Assembly: GCF_010731875.1 (NCBI RefSeq) | Contig: NZ_AP022595.1 | Coordinates: forward strand, 62,001 to 126,000 | Reading direction: 5' to 3' | Source of the DNA: Mycolicibacterium sarraceniae | GTDB taxonomy: Bacteria; Actinomycetota; Actinomycetes; Mycobacteriales; Mycobacteriaceae | Length of the DNA: 64,000 nucleotides | Shown here: piece by piece, positions 43,361 through 51,555 of the stretch | How positions within the stretch are numbered: the stretch's first letter is position 1 | How the letters are laid out: each line of letters begins with the position of its first letter | Program-made: the position numbers and the translations under genes | Notes under the pieces: generated by a model | Told to the model about the DNA's origin: nothing | The model's database searches: none | What the model saw: only the letters and a program-made list of their open reading frames with translations

Positions 43361-44015
43361 TCTGAGAGTTCTGCTTGCCGCGGCGACACTCTGCGCCGCG
43401 GTAGCGGTGGCGGCGCCTGCCGCGGCCGCGCCCGGCGATGTTCCGCCGGTCAGCCCGCGCGCCGCCGCAGCCGGCTTCGTCGATGTGCGCACCGTGGTTC
43501 CCGACGCGGTCATCGACCTGCGCTACGCGACACCACACAATTTCGTCGGAGTGCCGCTGTATCCCGCCGATGCCCGCTGCCTGGTACACGAGTCGATGGC
43601 ACCGGGACTGGCGAAGGCTGCCGACGAACTGCGGGCTCAGGGCGACGCGCTGGTGTTCTGGGATTGCTATCGCCCGCACGATGTCCAGGTACGAATGTTT
43701 CAGGCGGTGCCCAATCCGGCGTGGGTGGCCAAGCCCGGGCCCTACGCGCGCAGCCACGAAGCAGGGCGTTCGGTCGATGTGACCGTCGCCGAGCGTGGTC
43801 AATTGGTCGATATGGGAACCGATTTCGATGACTTCTCGGGCAGCGCCCAGGCGTACGCCACCGACGGAGTCACCGCGGCCGCCCAAGCCAACCGCGCCAG
43901 GCTGCGCACCGCGATGGCCGACGGCGGGTTGACAGTCTATTCCGGGGAATGGTGGCACTTCGACGGACCCGGCGCCGGTGTCCAGCGGCCGATCCTCGAC
44001 GTCCCTATCGACTGA
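43341..44015 (+). CDS. Secreted VanX-type D-Ala-D-Ala dipeptidase (M15D)
   Basis: 224 aa with signal peptide (VLLAAATLCAAVAVAAPAAA). Zinc peptidase blocks: VIDLRYATPHNFVGVPLY, VFWDCYRPHDVQVRMF, ARSHEAGRSVDVTVAERG (His and Asp ligands), YSGEWWHFDGPG (catalytic Glu, ligand His). It would cut D-Ala-D-Ala in the periplasm for wall recycling rather than vancomycin resistance, since no vanHA genes are near. ATG 43341 lies inside the end of the PAS-ANTAR gene, so the two are cotranscribed. Confidence 0.9.
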   Translation: MSPSRSDLRVLLAAATLCAAVAVAAPAAAAPGDVPPVSPRAAAAGFVDVRTVVPDAVIDLRYATPHNFVGVPLYPADARCLVHESMAPGLAKAADELRAQGDALVFWDCYRPHDVQVRMFQAVPNPAWVAKPGPYARSHEAGRSVDVTVAERGQLVDMGTDFDDFSGSAQAYATDGVTAAAQANRARLRTAMADGGLTVYSGEWWHFDGPGAGVQRPILDVPID

Positions 44016-44189
44016 TTCCCGCGCTCGCAGCACAATCGACCCGCCACCAGCAGCGGCGCAGCGATGGCCGCCAGAATCGCGCCGATACCCGATCCAGCAC
44101 TGAACCGTTGCCCGGAAACGCTTCCAGCGCGGTGCGGGCGACCGCTACCCCGACTCCGAGGCCCGTCACCGCGACCGGTGAATAGCGGT

Positions 44190-44513
44190 AGGCGAGCCCG
44201 CCCGATATCACCCCGCTACTCGGCAAGGACTTCGGCAGTGCGCTTTCCGATCCCGGCAAGGCGGGCCTGCACTCGGTGCGCGAGTCTGTGCTGTTCACCT
44301 ACAAATTCGCCCCGCTACTTCGCGCCGGCGCAGCGGAACGTGCCGACCGACCTGCCGAGATGACGAACCTGGTCACCACCCGGGGCGACAACGCCGAGCT
44401 GGTGCTTGCCGCCAGCAGCAAGCTGGAAGAGGTGATCAGGGCCGAGATCGGCGTTGACGACGGGCGTGAGATACCTTGCGGGACATCGACTGGCGGATCG
44501 ACCGGATTGATCC
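44190..44513 (+). pseudogene. C-terminal relic of a sulfatase
   Basis: Open frame without a start: ITPLLGKDFGSALSDPGKAG, LHSVRESVLFTYKFAPLL, then EMTNLVTTRGDNAELVLAAS and SKLEEVIRAEIGVDDGREIP. The first block resembles the sulfatase LPGxDLSxLL region and the second its far C-terminus (DPxEMTNL ... NAKLxxLIxxEIG). About 100 residues between are missing. The catalytic Cys/Ser part is gone. On the minus strand at 44000-44190 there are also membrane-protein-like scraps (SGIGAILAAIAAPLLVAG) that I cannot assign. Confidence 0.5.
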
Positions 44514-44524
44514 GTGACCTCTGG

Positions 44525-45373
44525 TCACGCGCTGGCGCGAGCCAGGAACGGCAGCAGCAGATCAGCGAACCGCCGTGGGCATTCAATCTGCGGCATGTGG
44601 CCGACCCCGTTCAGTAGATGCACCTCAGCATGCGGATACACCCGCATTGCCTCGTCGATGTGGTGAGCGGGCAGGATTCGGTCCTCGGATCCCCACATGA
44701 TGAACGTCGGCCGGGGTGATCGTGCGACAGCGGCGGCGAGGTCACGCCGCCACTGCGGTTTCACCCCGCGCGGTGTGCCGAGATCCAGGGCCGTCTCCCG
44801 CAGGGCGGCACCGGTTCCGGGCTGCGAACCGACGGCGAGAGCATGGTCGATGCGTTCCTTGGTAGCCACTGCCTTGTTGGCGTGGATCGAACGTTCGAAC
44901 AGCACCGCGCTCATCCGGGTGGGCCGTCGGGTGCTCAGAGCGCCGAGCACCGGCATCGTGAGCATCCGCAGCAGCAGCGTGACATCACTGCCGAAACCGG
45001 CGCTGTTGATCAGCGCCAGGCTGGCGATCCGCTCCGGTTGGTCGGCCAGCAGTTGCTGGGCGATCGCCCCGCCGAGCGAGTTGCCCACCACGTGGACTGG
45101 TCTGGTCTCCCCGAGCGTGTCGAGAGTGTCCGCGACGCCACCCGCCAGCGCCGGCAATGTGATTGCCTGCCTGGTGCGTTCGGAGTAACCGAAGCCGGGC
45201 ACGTCCAGGCAGATGGTCCGGTAAGACTGCCCCAGCCGTTCGTACTGTGGCGCCCAGTCCTCCATGCTGCGGCCGATCCCGTGCACGAGCAGCAGTGGCG
45301 GGTTGCCCGAATCGCCGTCGACGCGGACCCGGGTGCGGCGACCGTCTACGTCGACAAAGGATACCCGACTCAT
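44525..45373 (-). CDS. Alpha/beta hydrolase
   Basis: 282 aa from ATG 45373. Oxyanion LLLVHGIGRSMEDW, nucleophile GNSLGG, catalytic Asp in MWGSEDRILPAHH, His in LLNGVGHMPQIECPRRF. It starts inside the stop of the flavin monooxygenase (ATGA overlap), so it is coupled to it. An esterase working after a Baeyer-Villiger oxidation (ester hydrolysis) is the natural reading. A longer reading frame upstream is only the antisense-like extension into the monooxygenase. Confidence 0.92.
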   Translation of the reverse strand: MSRVSFVDVDGRRTRVRVDGDSGNPPLLLVHGIGRSMEDWAPQYERLGQSYRTICLDVPGFGYSERTRQAITLPALAGGVADTLDTLGETRPVHVVGNSLGGAIAQQLLADQPERIASLALINSAGFGSDVTLLLRMLTMPVLGALSTRRPTRMSAVLFERSIHANKAVATKERIDHALAVGSQPGTGAALRETALDLGTPRGVKPQWRRDLAAAVARSPRPTFIMWGSEDRILPAHHIDEAMRVYPHAEVHLLNGVGHMPQIECPRRFADLLLPFLARASA

Positions 45374-46896
45374 GCCCTGGACTGCCCCGAAACCGCCTCT
45401 ACCGCAACGGTCGTGCCGAACCGCAGCGCGGGATCGTCCACTCGGCCCTTGCGCAGCCGAGCATGGTCGGCCCAGTAGTCCATCTCGACCGTCCACGGTC
45501 CGGTCGCGCCCTGTTGCGGGAACAGGTCGACGGCGCGCTGGACGTAACCGGCCGCGAAGTCCAGCATCGGACGCGTCTCGATCATCGGGTTGTCGACGAC
45601 GGGAACGACTGTGCTGTAACCGTGCCGATCCATGTACCCCAGCAGGCGGCACAGGTGTTCGCATACCAGCCCGACCTTCAGAGTCCACGACGAGTTGGTG
45701 TAGCCGAAGGCGAACGCCAGGTTGGGGATGTCGGAGATCATGAAGCTCTTGTAGACAAGCGATTTACTCGGATCCTTGACCTCGCCGTCGACGGTAACCT
45801 GGATGCCGCCGAGCGGAAGGAGTTTCAAACCCGTTGCAGTGACGATGATATCGGCTTCGAGCGTCTTGCCGGACTCTAGGAGGATTCCGTCCTTCGTGAA
45901 GCGGGCGATACGGTCGGTGACCACCGAGGCCTTGCCGCGCTTGATGGAACGGAACAGATCTGCGTCAGGAACCGCACACAGTCGCTGGTCCCACGGGTTG
46001 TAGGTCGGCTTGAAGTGGGTGTCGACGTCGAAGCCCTCGGGCAGCGCCTTGACGTTGACGGTGTGGATGATGCGCCGCGCAAGCTTGGGATGGCGCTGGC
46101 ACAGGTTGTAGATGAACCGACCCTTGCCGATGTTGAAGCGCCGTGTCACCGCATAGGCGGCCTTGGCCGGCAGCAGCTTTCGCAACCCGTTCGCAATCGG
46201 GTCCTTGCGCGGCTGTGGCATCACATAAGACGGCGAGCGCTGCAGCATGGTGATGTGTTCGACATCATCGGCCATCGCGGGAATCAACGTCACCGCGGTG
46301 GCGCCGCTACCGATGACCACGACCTTCTTGCCCTGGTAGTCGAGGTCCTCGGGCCAGGACTGCGGGTGCACGATCACCCCGGAGAAGTCCTCTTCGCCCT
46401 CGAAGTCGGGACGGTGACCACCGGCGTAGTCGTAATAGCCGGTCGCCCCGAACAACCAGTCGCAGGTCACCTCGAACTGCTCACCGGCGCGGTCCAGCGT
46501 GACCGTCCACTGCGCGGTTTCTGAGCTGAAATCAGCTCGTATCACTTTGTGCTGCAGATAGATCCGCCTGGCCAAGTCGTCCTCGTCGACGACCTCATGC
46601 AGGTAGTCAAGGATCTCTTGGGCATCGGCGATCGCGTTGTCACTGGTCCACGGCTTGAACTCGTACCCGAAGGTATGCAGGTCGGAATCCGACCGAATGC
46701 CGGGGTAGCGGAACAGATCCCACGTGCCGCCGATGGCCTCGCGGCTGTCGACGATCGCGAAGGTCTTGCCGGGCTGGCCGGCCGCCAGATAGTGACCCAT
46801 CCCGAGGCCGGAGATTCCGGCGCCGACGATCAGCACGTCGACATGGCCACGGAGCGGCTGTGTCGGGCGGGCCTGGTTGAGCGAGTTCACGGTCAT
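45370..46896 (-). CDS. Flavin monooxygenase (EthA/MymA-like Baeyer-Villiger type)
   Basis: 508 aa. FAD motif VGAGISGLGMGHYL, EAIGGTWDLFRYPGIRSDSD, Baeyer-Villiger signature FSGVIVHPQSWPED, NADPH motif VIGSGATAVTLIP, IIVTATGLKLLPLGG. Close in type to mycobacterial EthA and MymA, which oxidise ketones and activate thioamide drugs. Operon with the alpha/beta hydrolase; divergent from a TetR gene, an arrangement like that of ethA/ethR. ATG 46896. Confidence 0.93.
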   Translation of the reverse strand: MTVNSLNQARPTQPLRGHVDVLIVGAGISGLGMGHYLAAGQPGKTFAIVDSREAIGGTWDLFRYPGIRSDSDLHTFGYEFKPWTSDNAIADAQEILDYLHEVVDEDDLARRIYLQHKVIRADFSSETAQWTVTLDRAGEQFEVTCDWLFGATGYYDYAGGHRPDFEGEEDFSGVIVHPQSWPEDLDYQGKKVVVIGSGATAVTLIPAMADDVEHITMLQRSPSYVMPQPRKDPIANGLRKLLPAKAAYAVTRRFNIGKGRFIYNLCQRHPKLARRIIHTVNVKALPEGFDVDTHFKPTYNPWDQRLCAVPDADLFRSIKRGKASVVTDRIARFTKDGILLESGKTLEADIIVTATGLKLLPLGGIQVTVDGEVKDPSKSLVYKSFMISDIPNLAFAFGYTNSSWTLKVGLVCEHLCRLLGYMDRHGYSTVVPVVDNPMIETRPMLDFAAGYVQRAVDLFPQQGATGPWTVEMDYWADHARLRKGRVDDPALRFGTTVAVEAVSGQSRA

Positions 46897-46923
46897 CGGG
46901 CATTCTCCGGTTCGGGCGTACGA

Positions 46924-46948
46924 ACTGTAACGCGAATAGTGTTATAGT
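46924..46948. promoter_or_regulatory. Predicted TetR operator between FMO and TetR genes
   Basis: Inverted repeat ACTGTAAC-N9-GTTATAGT; half-sites match at 7 of 8 positions. It is centred in the 90-bp divergent gap and overlaps the likely promoters (TATAGT can serve as a -10 for the TetR gene). Confidence 0.55.
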
Positions 46949-46986
46949 TTTGCGAGCAGCTGTCAAGGGTCTCCAGGAGGTAGGCG

Positions 46987-47610
46987 ATGACCACGGCATC
47001 AGTCCCCCGGCGGGCCCCCGTTCAGGCGCGCAGCCGGCAGACCGTGGCCCGCATCCTCGACGCCGCCGCAGCCATCGCCGACGAGGACGGCGTCGATGCG
47101 GTCACCACCCGCGCGATCGCCGACCGCGCCGGGGTCTCCTATCCCTCGCTCTACCGGTTCTTCGCCGATCGCGATGCCATCCTGGACGAGCTCATGGAGC
47201 AGCACTGCGCCGAGATCGACGCGCGCTGCATCGCCGCCGAGCAGACCTGGCCGATCAGCTCGATCGCCGAGCTGCTCAACAATGAGCTCGACCTGCACGT
47301 CGACTACTACCGCAAGCATCCCGGCGCGGCCGGTCTGTGGATGGGCGGGCGCACCTCACCCACCGTCACCAAACATGTCCACGCCCGGATGCAGGCCCTG
47401 GCCGGCCGGTTGCACGACATCCTGCTGACCGGCGGGCTGATTCCCGTCGACACCGACCCGCGAGCCATGTTGGTGGGCGTCGAGATGGCCGACCGCATGC
47501 TCGAGCTGTCCTACCGGGACAACAATGACTTCGACGAGGCGATCCTTGGCCTCGGCCGGGTCGCGCTGATCGCGTTCGGCAACGCGATGGCCGCTGGCCT
47601 TCCAGCCTGA
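46987..47610 (+). CDS. TetR family transcriptional regulator
   Basis: 207 aa. HTH ARILDAAAAIADEDGVDAVT and TRAIADRAGVSYPSLYRFFA. The C-terminal ligand domain contains ELDLHVDYYRKHPGAAGLWM. Divergent from the monooxygenase-hydrolase operon with a palindrome between; it likely represses that operon until a substrate-like ligand binds. ATG 46987, CCAGGAGG upstream. Confidence 0.92.
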   Translation: MTTASVPRRAPVQARSRQTVARILDAAAAIADEDGVDAVTTRAIADRAGVSYPSLYRFFADRDAILDELMEQHCAEIDARCIAAEQTWPISSIAELLNNELDLHVDYYRKHPGAAGLWMGGRTSPTVTKHVHARMQALAGRLHDILLTGGLIPVDTDPRAMLVGVEMADRMLELSYRDNNDFDEAILGLGRVALIAFGNAMAAGLPA

Positions 47611-47611
47611 G

Positions 47612-47845
47612 CTACGACACCTGCGCGCGCTCGGCAGTCAGTTCCGTGAAGCGGACGTTGGTCAGGGTGTGCCGGACGACCCGCTCGATCCCAGAACTGA
47701 CCCCGCTCTGAGCAAGTGGCGCAGCGACACGGCCCAAGAACTCCGCAATCGCGGCCCGACCCGCCGCCGTGGCCGCGCCGCGGACCTCGAGTTCGCCGTC
47801 GGGACAGAAAGATTGGATCAGATCCTCGATGCGACCGGCATCGCC
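47612..47845 (-). pseudogene. Truncated NTF2/SnoaL-like protein
   Basis: DAGRIEDLIQSFCPDGELEV, RGAATAAGRAAIAEFLGRVA, VVRHTLTNVRFTELTAERAQ, then an early stop. The first helix and the C-terminal sheet expected in this fold (about 130 aa) are absent at both ends. Convergent with the TetR gene (1-bp gap). Confidence 0.6.
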
Positions 47846-47918
47846 CGACCCGGTGGCGGAGCTAGCGCAGCGCAGCCGACCACAACAACGGCAGCGCCGA
47901 AGGCCAGCGTCCGCCGGA

Positions 47919-48311
47919 TTAGGCCGATACCCCTTCGGCGGGCGTGCGACGCCGGGTGGCACCCCACAGGCCGACGCCGATGCCCACGACCCCACCGCCG
48001 AGCCCGATGATCTGCTGCCCGCGGGTCAGCTCGCTGTGCACGCTCGACCCCCCGAGCAGATCGGCGGCATCTGCGCCGCCGGAGGCCAGGAACCAGCCCC
48101 GGGTGTTGCGGCCGCGCAGCCCCGCCGACAGCAACAACCCACCGATCAGCGCGTCGCGGTAGCCCATCGACCGCAGCAACAGCCGCGCCGACGGGCCGGG
48201 ATCGTTCGGCTCGCCCCACAGCTTGTTGGCGCCCATCGGATCCACCAGGAAGTGGACGCCTGAGGCCAGCCGGATACTGCCCGCGATGACCGCGGCTTTG
48301 TCGACCGACAT
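47919..48311 (-). CDS. Small membrane protein (DUF4267-like)
   Basis: 130 aa from ATG 48311 (MSVDKAAVIAGSIRLASGVH). FLVDPMGANKLWGEPNDPGP, SMGYRDALIGGLLLSAGLRG, RGQQIIGLGGGVVGIGVGLW: about four hydrophobic segments. No catalytic residues stand out. Lies 7 bp after the secreted-protein gene on the same strand, probably cotranscribed. Confidence 0.6.
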   Translation of the reverse strand: MSVDKAAVIAGSIRLASGVHFLVDPMGANKLWGEPNDPGPSARLLLRSMGYRDALIGGLLLSAGLRGRNTRGWFLASGGADAADLLGGSSVHSELTRGQQIIGLGGGVVGIGVGLWGATRRRTPAEGVSA

Positions 48312-48318
48312 GTCGTTA

Positions 48319-48705
48319 CTAGAGAGCTGCGGTGAGCGGGCCGAGGATCTGGCAGTCCGGCGCAACGTTCTGCCCGAGCCAGACCGGACAGCCCCGGCCG
48401 GTCGCGATGTACGTCGTGCCGGGCCGGAACGGCACCGAGATCACCGCCGGATCCGAACCGTGCGCCTGGGCACAGTGCGTGACGCCATCGGCCCCCAGCA
48501 GGCATGCCACTGCCAAATACGGACCGCCGGCCGGCCCGCATCCCGCCAGCTCCGCGGTGGCGGTGACGCCGCCGGGGCCAACCGCGGGCGGCGAGAGCGT
48601 GTAGGTGCACGGCGGGAGGGGCCCGGCGTGTGCGACGGCACTCGCAGCGACGCCGCTGAGGGCCAACAGGAACGCCATCGACACCGCACGGATCGGCCGA
48701 ATCAT
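48319..48705 (-). CDS. Small secreted protein, unknown function
   Basis: 128 aa. Signal peptide MIRPIRAVSMAFLLALSGVA with cleavage near AHAG. Mature region has six Cys (CTYTLSPP, ELAGCGPAGG, AVACLLGADGVTHCAQAHGS, GRGCPVWLGQ, DCQI) that could form three disulfides; pattern typical of mycobacterial exported proteins. ATG 48705. Same strand as the small membrane protein downstream. Confidence 0.7.
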   Translation of the reverse strand: MIRPIRAVSMAFLLALSGVAASAVAHAGPLPPCTYTLSPPAVGPGGVTATAELAGCGPAGGPYLAVACLLGADGVTHCAQAHGSDPAVISVPFRPGTTYIATGRGCPVWLGQNVAPDCQILGPLTAAL

Positions 48706-48800
48706 GGCCGGAATACTAGATCACGCCGGAATGCGTCGATGTATATTGCGCGGATCCCCCACAGTCTCGCGACCTGCGCCGATCAACGATGGGACACAGT

Positions 48801-49169
48801 ATGGCGATGCCTACCTCTGCACCCCGTCTGCTGATCGCCGCCGCCTTGGTCGCCCTGGGCGGCGCGGGTGTGGTGGCCACCGCGCAGCCGGCCCAGGCCG
48901 ACAACATCGGTTAACTGATCAACGTCACCGTCCGGCCGGGCTACGACTTCCCCAACGCCGACGCCGCACTGGCCTACGGCAACGGCGTCTGCGATCAGAT
49001 CGACTCCGGGGTCAGCTACGGCCAGCTGGTCAACAACATCAAGGCCGACTTCTCCACCAGCGACGAGTTCCAGGCGTCGTATCTGATCAGCCAGTCCGCG
49101 CAAGAACTGTGCCCAGGCGCGATCTGGCGACTCCGCCACTCCGCAGCCGGCTACGTCCCGGCCACCTAG
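48801..49169 (+). pseudogene. DUF732-like secreted protein gene with an in-frame stop
   Basis: ATG 48801: signal peptide SAPRLLIAAALVALGGAGVV, AQPAQADNIG, then TAA at 48912-48914. The same frame goes on LINVTVRPGYDFPNADAALA, YGNGVCDQIDSGVSYGQLVN and SAQELCPG to TAG 49167-49169. The second half carries the DUF732 pattern (GxxxC and later LCP). One nonsense codon separates them. It precedes the CAP-domain gene by 12 bp. Confidence 0.75.
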
Positions 49170-49181
49170 TAAGGAAAGACG

Positions 49182-49667
49182 TTGGTAACCAAAGCTATTC
49201 ATGCCGCTGCTGGCGCTGGCGCGGCGACTCTGCTCGCTGTCGCCGGTGCGCCTGCCGCGCATGCCGACAACACCCGCCTCAACAACGGAGTCGTCGCCAA
49301 CGTCTACACCGTTCAGCACCAGGCGGGCTGCGCGACGAACATCAAGAAAAACCCGGCCCTGACCCAAGCCGCCGAGTGGCACGCCAACGACGTCCTCAAT
49401 GACCGGGCCCTGGACGGGGATCTCGGATCCGACGGCTCCACGCCCCAGAGCCGCGCCGCCGCAGCTGGTTTCACGGGGAAGGTCGCCCAGACGGTGGCCA
49501 TCAACCCCGCCCTGGCCATCAACAATCTCGACGTCATCAACCAGTGGTACTACGACCCAGCTGATTTCGCGATCATGTCGGACTGCGCCAACACCGCGAT
49601 CGGCGTGTGGTCGGTCAACAGCCTGGACCGCTCGGTCCTGGTGGCGGTCTACGGCCAGCCGGCCTGA
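49182..49667 (+). CDS. Secreted CAP (SCP/PR1)-domain protein
   Basis: 161 aa. TTG 49182 follows AAGGAAAGACG. Signal peptide (AAAGAGAATLLAVAGAPAAH, cleavage after AHA). CAP-like fold: ALTQAAEWHANDVLNDRALD, AGFTGKVAQTVAINPALAIN, QWYYDPADFAIMSDCANTAI, GVWSV. Mycobacterial exported proteins of this type are common; activity unknown. Its last 53 bp overlap the open end of a trypsin relic on the opposite strand. Confidence 0.75.
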   Translation: MVTKAIHAAAGAGAATLLAVAGAPAAHADNTRLNNGVVANVYTVQHQAGCATNIKKNPALTQAAEWHANDVLNDRALDGDLGSDGSTPQSRAAAAGFTGKVAQTVAINPALAINNLDVINQWYYDPADFAIMSDCANTAIGVWSVNSLDRSVLVAVYGQPA

Positions 49668-49997
49668 CAGTGCGTCGGGGCAGAATCCGAAATCCCCACT
49701 GCCCCAGCAAGGGCTGGATCAAGGTGAAGTACGTCGTGTAGTCGTCACCGTCTGGTGCGGACATCAGGATGCCGACCGCGCTCACCGTGCCGTCGGGACT
49801 CTTGACGAAGCCCGGGCTGCCGCTGTCGCCTTCCATGCTGTAGACGCTGGCCTCGACGACATCACCCTCGATGCGCTTGATCTCACCGCACGTCTCTGCG
49901 GTGACGGCGCCGACCTTACAGAACGGCATGCCGACGGCAAGTTGGTTGGCGCCCAGCAGGGCGTCATCGCTACCGTATGTCCAATCCGACCGAGAGC
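49615..49997 (-). pseudogene. C-terminal half of a secreted trypsin-like serine protease
   Basis: Frame open from a stop just above 49997: ALLGANQLAVGMPFCKVGAV, TAETCGEIKRIEGDVVEASV, YSMEGDSGSPGFVKSPDGTV with the catalytic Ser in GDSG, SAVGILMSAPD. No His or Asp half, no signal peptide and no plausible start except ATG 49929. The last 20 residues (Pro/Arg-rich) are read-through into the CAP gene region. Confidence 0.65.
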
Positions 49998-50332
49998 TCA
50001 GCTACTGGTCGAGCGTCGAAGAACGCGTCAACGAATGAGCACAACCAGGTGCCAGGGAAGTAACGGCCGAGCAGCCTTATCGCAGGGAAACGGCCACCCA
50101 CGGACCTGGCCTCCGGGCTGCCATACGCCCAGAAAATAATGGCGTTCTGGCAAATATTCTTAGCGACGTATTACCGCTAGGACCGCACCACCTTATTTTT
50201 GAGTCCTACCTTGAAACACATGTTGATCGACGTTCGCTGGCTTCAGTTCCTGCTGAAGCGCCCCGCGCACAAGTAAGTCCGCTACCCGCGACGACGGCCG
50301 ACGTGCACTAAGCAGGGTCGTCACCGCGGACG
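49998..50332. other. Intergenic stretch of 335 bp with one tiny ORF
   Basis: No family-like protein is visible. An 18-codon ORF MLIDVRWLQFLLKRPAHK (50220-50276, plus strand) follows an AT-rich stretch (50140-50215) but has no clear ribosome site and no gene downstream on its strand. Function, if any, unknown. Confidence 0.3.
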
Positions 50333-51052
50333 TCATCGGTGGACGACTATCTTGCCCACCATATGGCCCGATTCGACCGCTCGATGGGCCTCCCGTAGAC
50401 CACTTGCACTGAAGTCCTGGATCGTTTGGCTGACGGTGCTGCGGATGAGGCCGTCGTCAACCAGCCGGGCGGCCCTCGCGATCAGATCCTGTTGGCCCGC
50501 AAGCCCGTACAGCGGTTTGGTGAACATGAGCTCCCAGTGCCAGGCGATGCTCTTGTCTTTCAACGGCATCAGATTCAGGTTCTCCGGGTCGTCGACCACG
50601 GCGACGTGGCCGAACGGGTTGAGTATCTCCGCGCAGTTCACGACATTGCCAGCCGGGTGTGGGGAGGACAGCCAGTCAACACCGTCGGGTGCGACGGCAA
50701 CGGCCTCGGCGCGCAGATTGTGGTGATTGATCACCACGTCCGCGCCCATGCTGGCCGCCCAGTCGCGTGACCCGGGACGGCTCGCCGTCGCGATCACACG
50801 AACCCCGGTCAGCGCCTTGGCGAGCTGAATCATCACCGACCCGACCCCGCCGGCAATGCGGCCGCGTCGGCGAACGACAACGACCGCGGCTTGCGTGACA
50901 GGATCCGTTCGTCGACGGCACGGAATTCGGCGTTCGTGCCGGGCCGGGAGATGTCCCCGGCAGCCCACACGGACCTGCAGCTGCTGCCAGCCGCGCGCCA
51001 AGGCCTGCGGTGGATGCCCTTCGCGGACCGGATAATCCATCGGGGTGCTCAT
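50333..51052 (-). pseudogene. Broken zinc-type alcohol dehydrogenase/quinone oxidoreductase
   Basis: [20 protein letters not shown], then in another frame [20 protein letters not shown] and [17 protein letters not shown], then back in the first frame [47 protein letters not shown]. Two frameshifts, and the parts between MDYPVREG and GDISRPGT and before GGVGSV are shorter than in the zinc-binding medium-chain dehydrogenase family. The start overlaps the stop of the sigma-factor relic (ATGA). Confidence 0.75.
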
Positions 51053-51240
51053 GCGGCGTCACCCAGCGAACGGCGCATGCCGGCCCGGCTGAGATGCATC
51101 CGCGACATCACAGTCCCTTCCGGCACACCCATGATGTCGGCGGTTTCGCGGTAGCTCATCCCCTCGACGACCACCCAGTAGAGCGTCTGGCGCATCTCTG
51201 TCGACAACGATAACAACGCAGCGCTGACATGGGGATCCAA
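51049..51240 (-). pseudogene. Region 4 of an ECF sigma factor, truncated
   Basis: DPHVSAALLSLSTEMRQTLY, WVVVEGMSYRETADIMGVPE, GTVMSRMHLSRAGMRRSLGD: the sigma region 4 HTH. Region 2 and the linker are absent. Upstream on the same strand (to 51341) another frame gives only unmatched sequence. Without region 2 it cannot bind core polymerase normally. Confidence 0.65.
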
Positions 51241-51555
51241 TCGGCGGTCAGCGGCAGAATGTCCCGTTCGGAGCTCGGGCAGGAGTTCTGTTCTGTCGCA
51301 GAGTCTTTAGTCGAGTCGCATTCTTGGATGCCGTCGTTCATGAGGTGGCCCTGTTCTGGTCGATATCACGGCGCGCGACACTGTTTCCACGGCCGCGAGT
51401 TGGTGGCTGCGCCTCCCCTCATGTTTCGCAGCGGCGAGGGTCGTTGCTTGGCGATTGTGTGGAGATCCGATGGGTAAACATGGCGACAGTCGCCGCTGCC
51501 GTGGAGACCGCACTTGTACGATGCAGATCACTCACCAGCGATAGAGATCCGGTCC

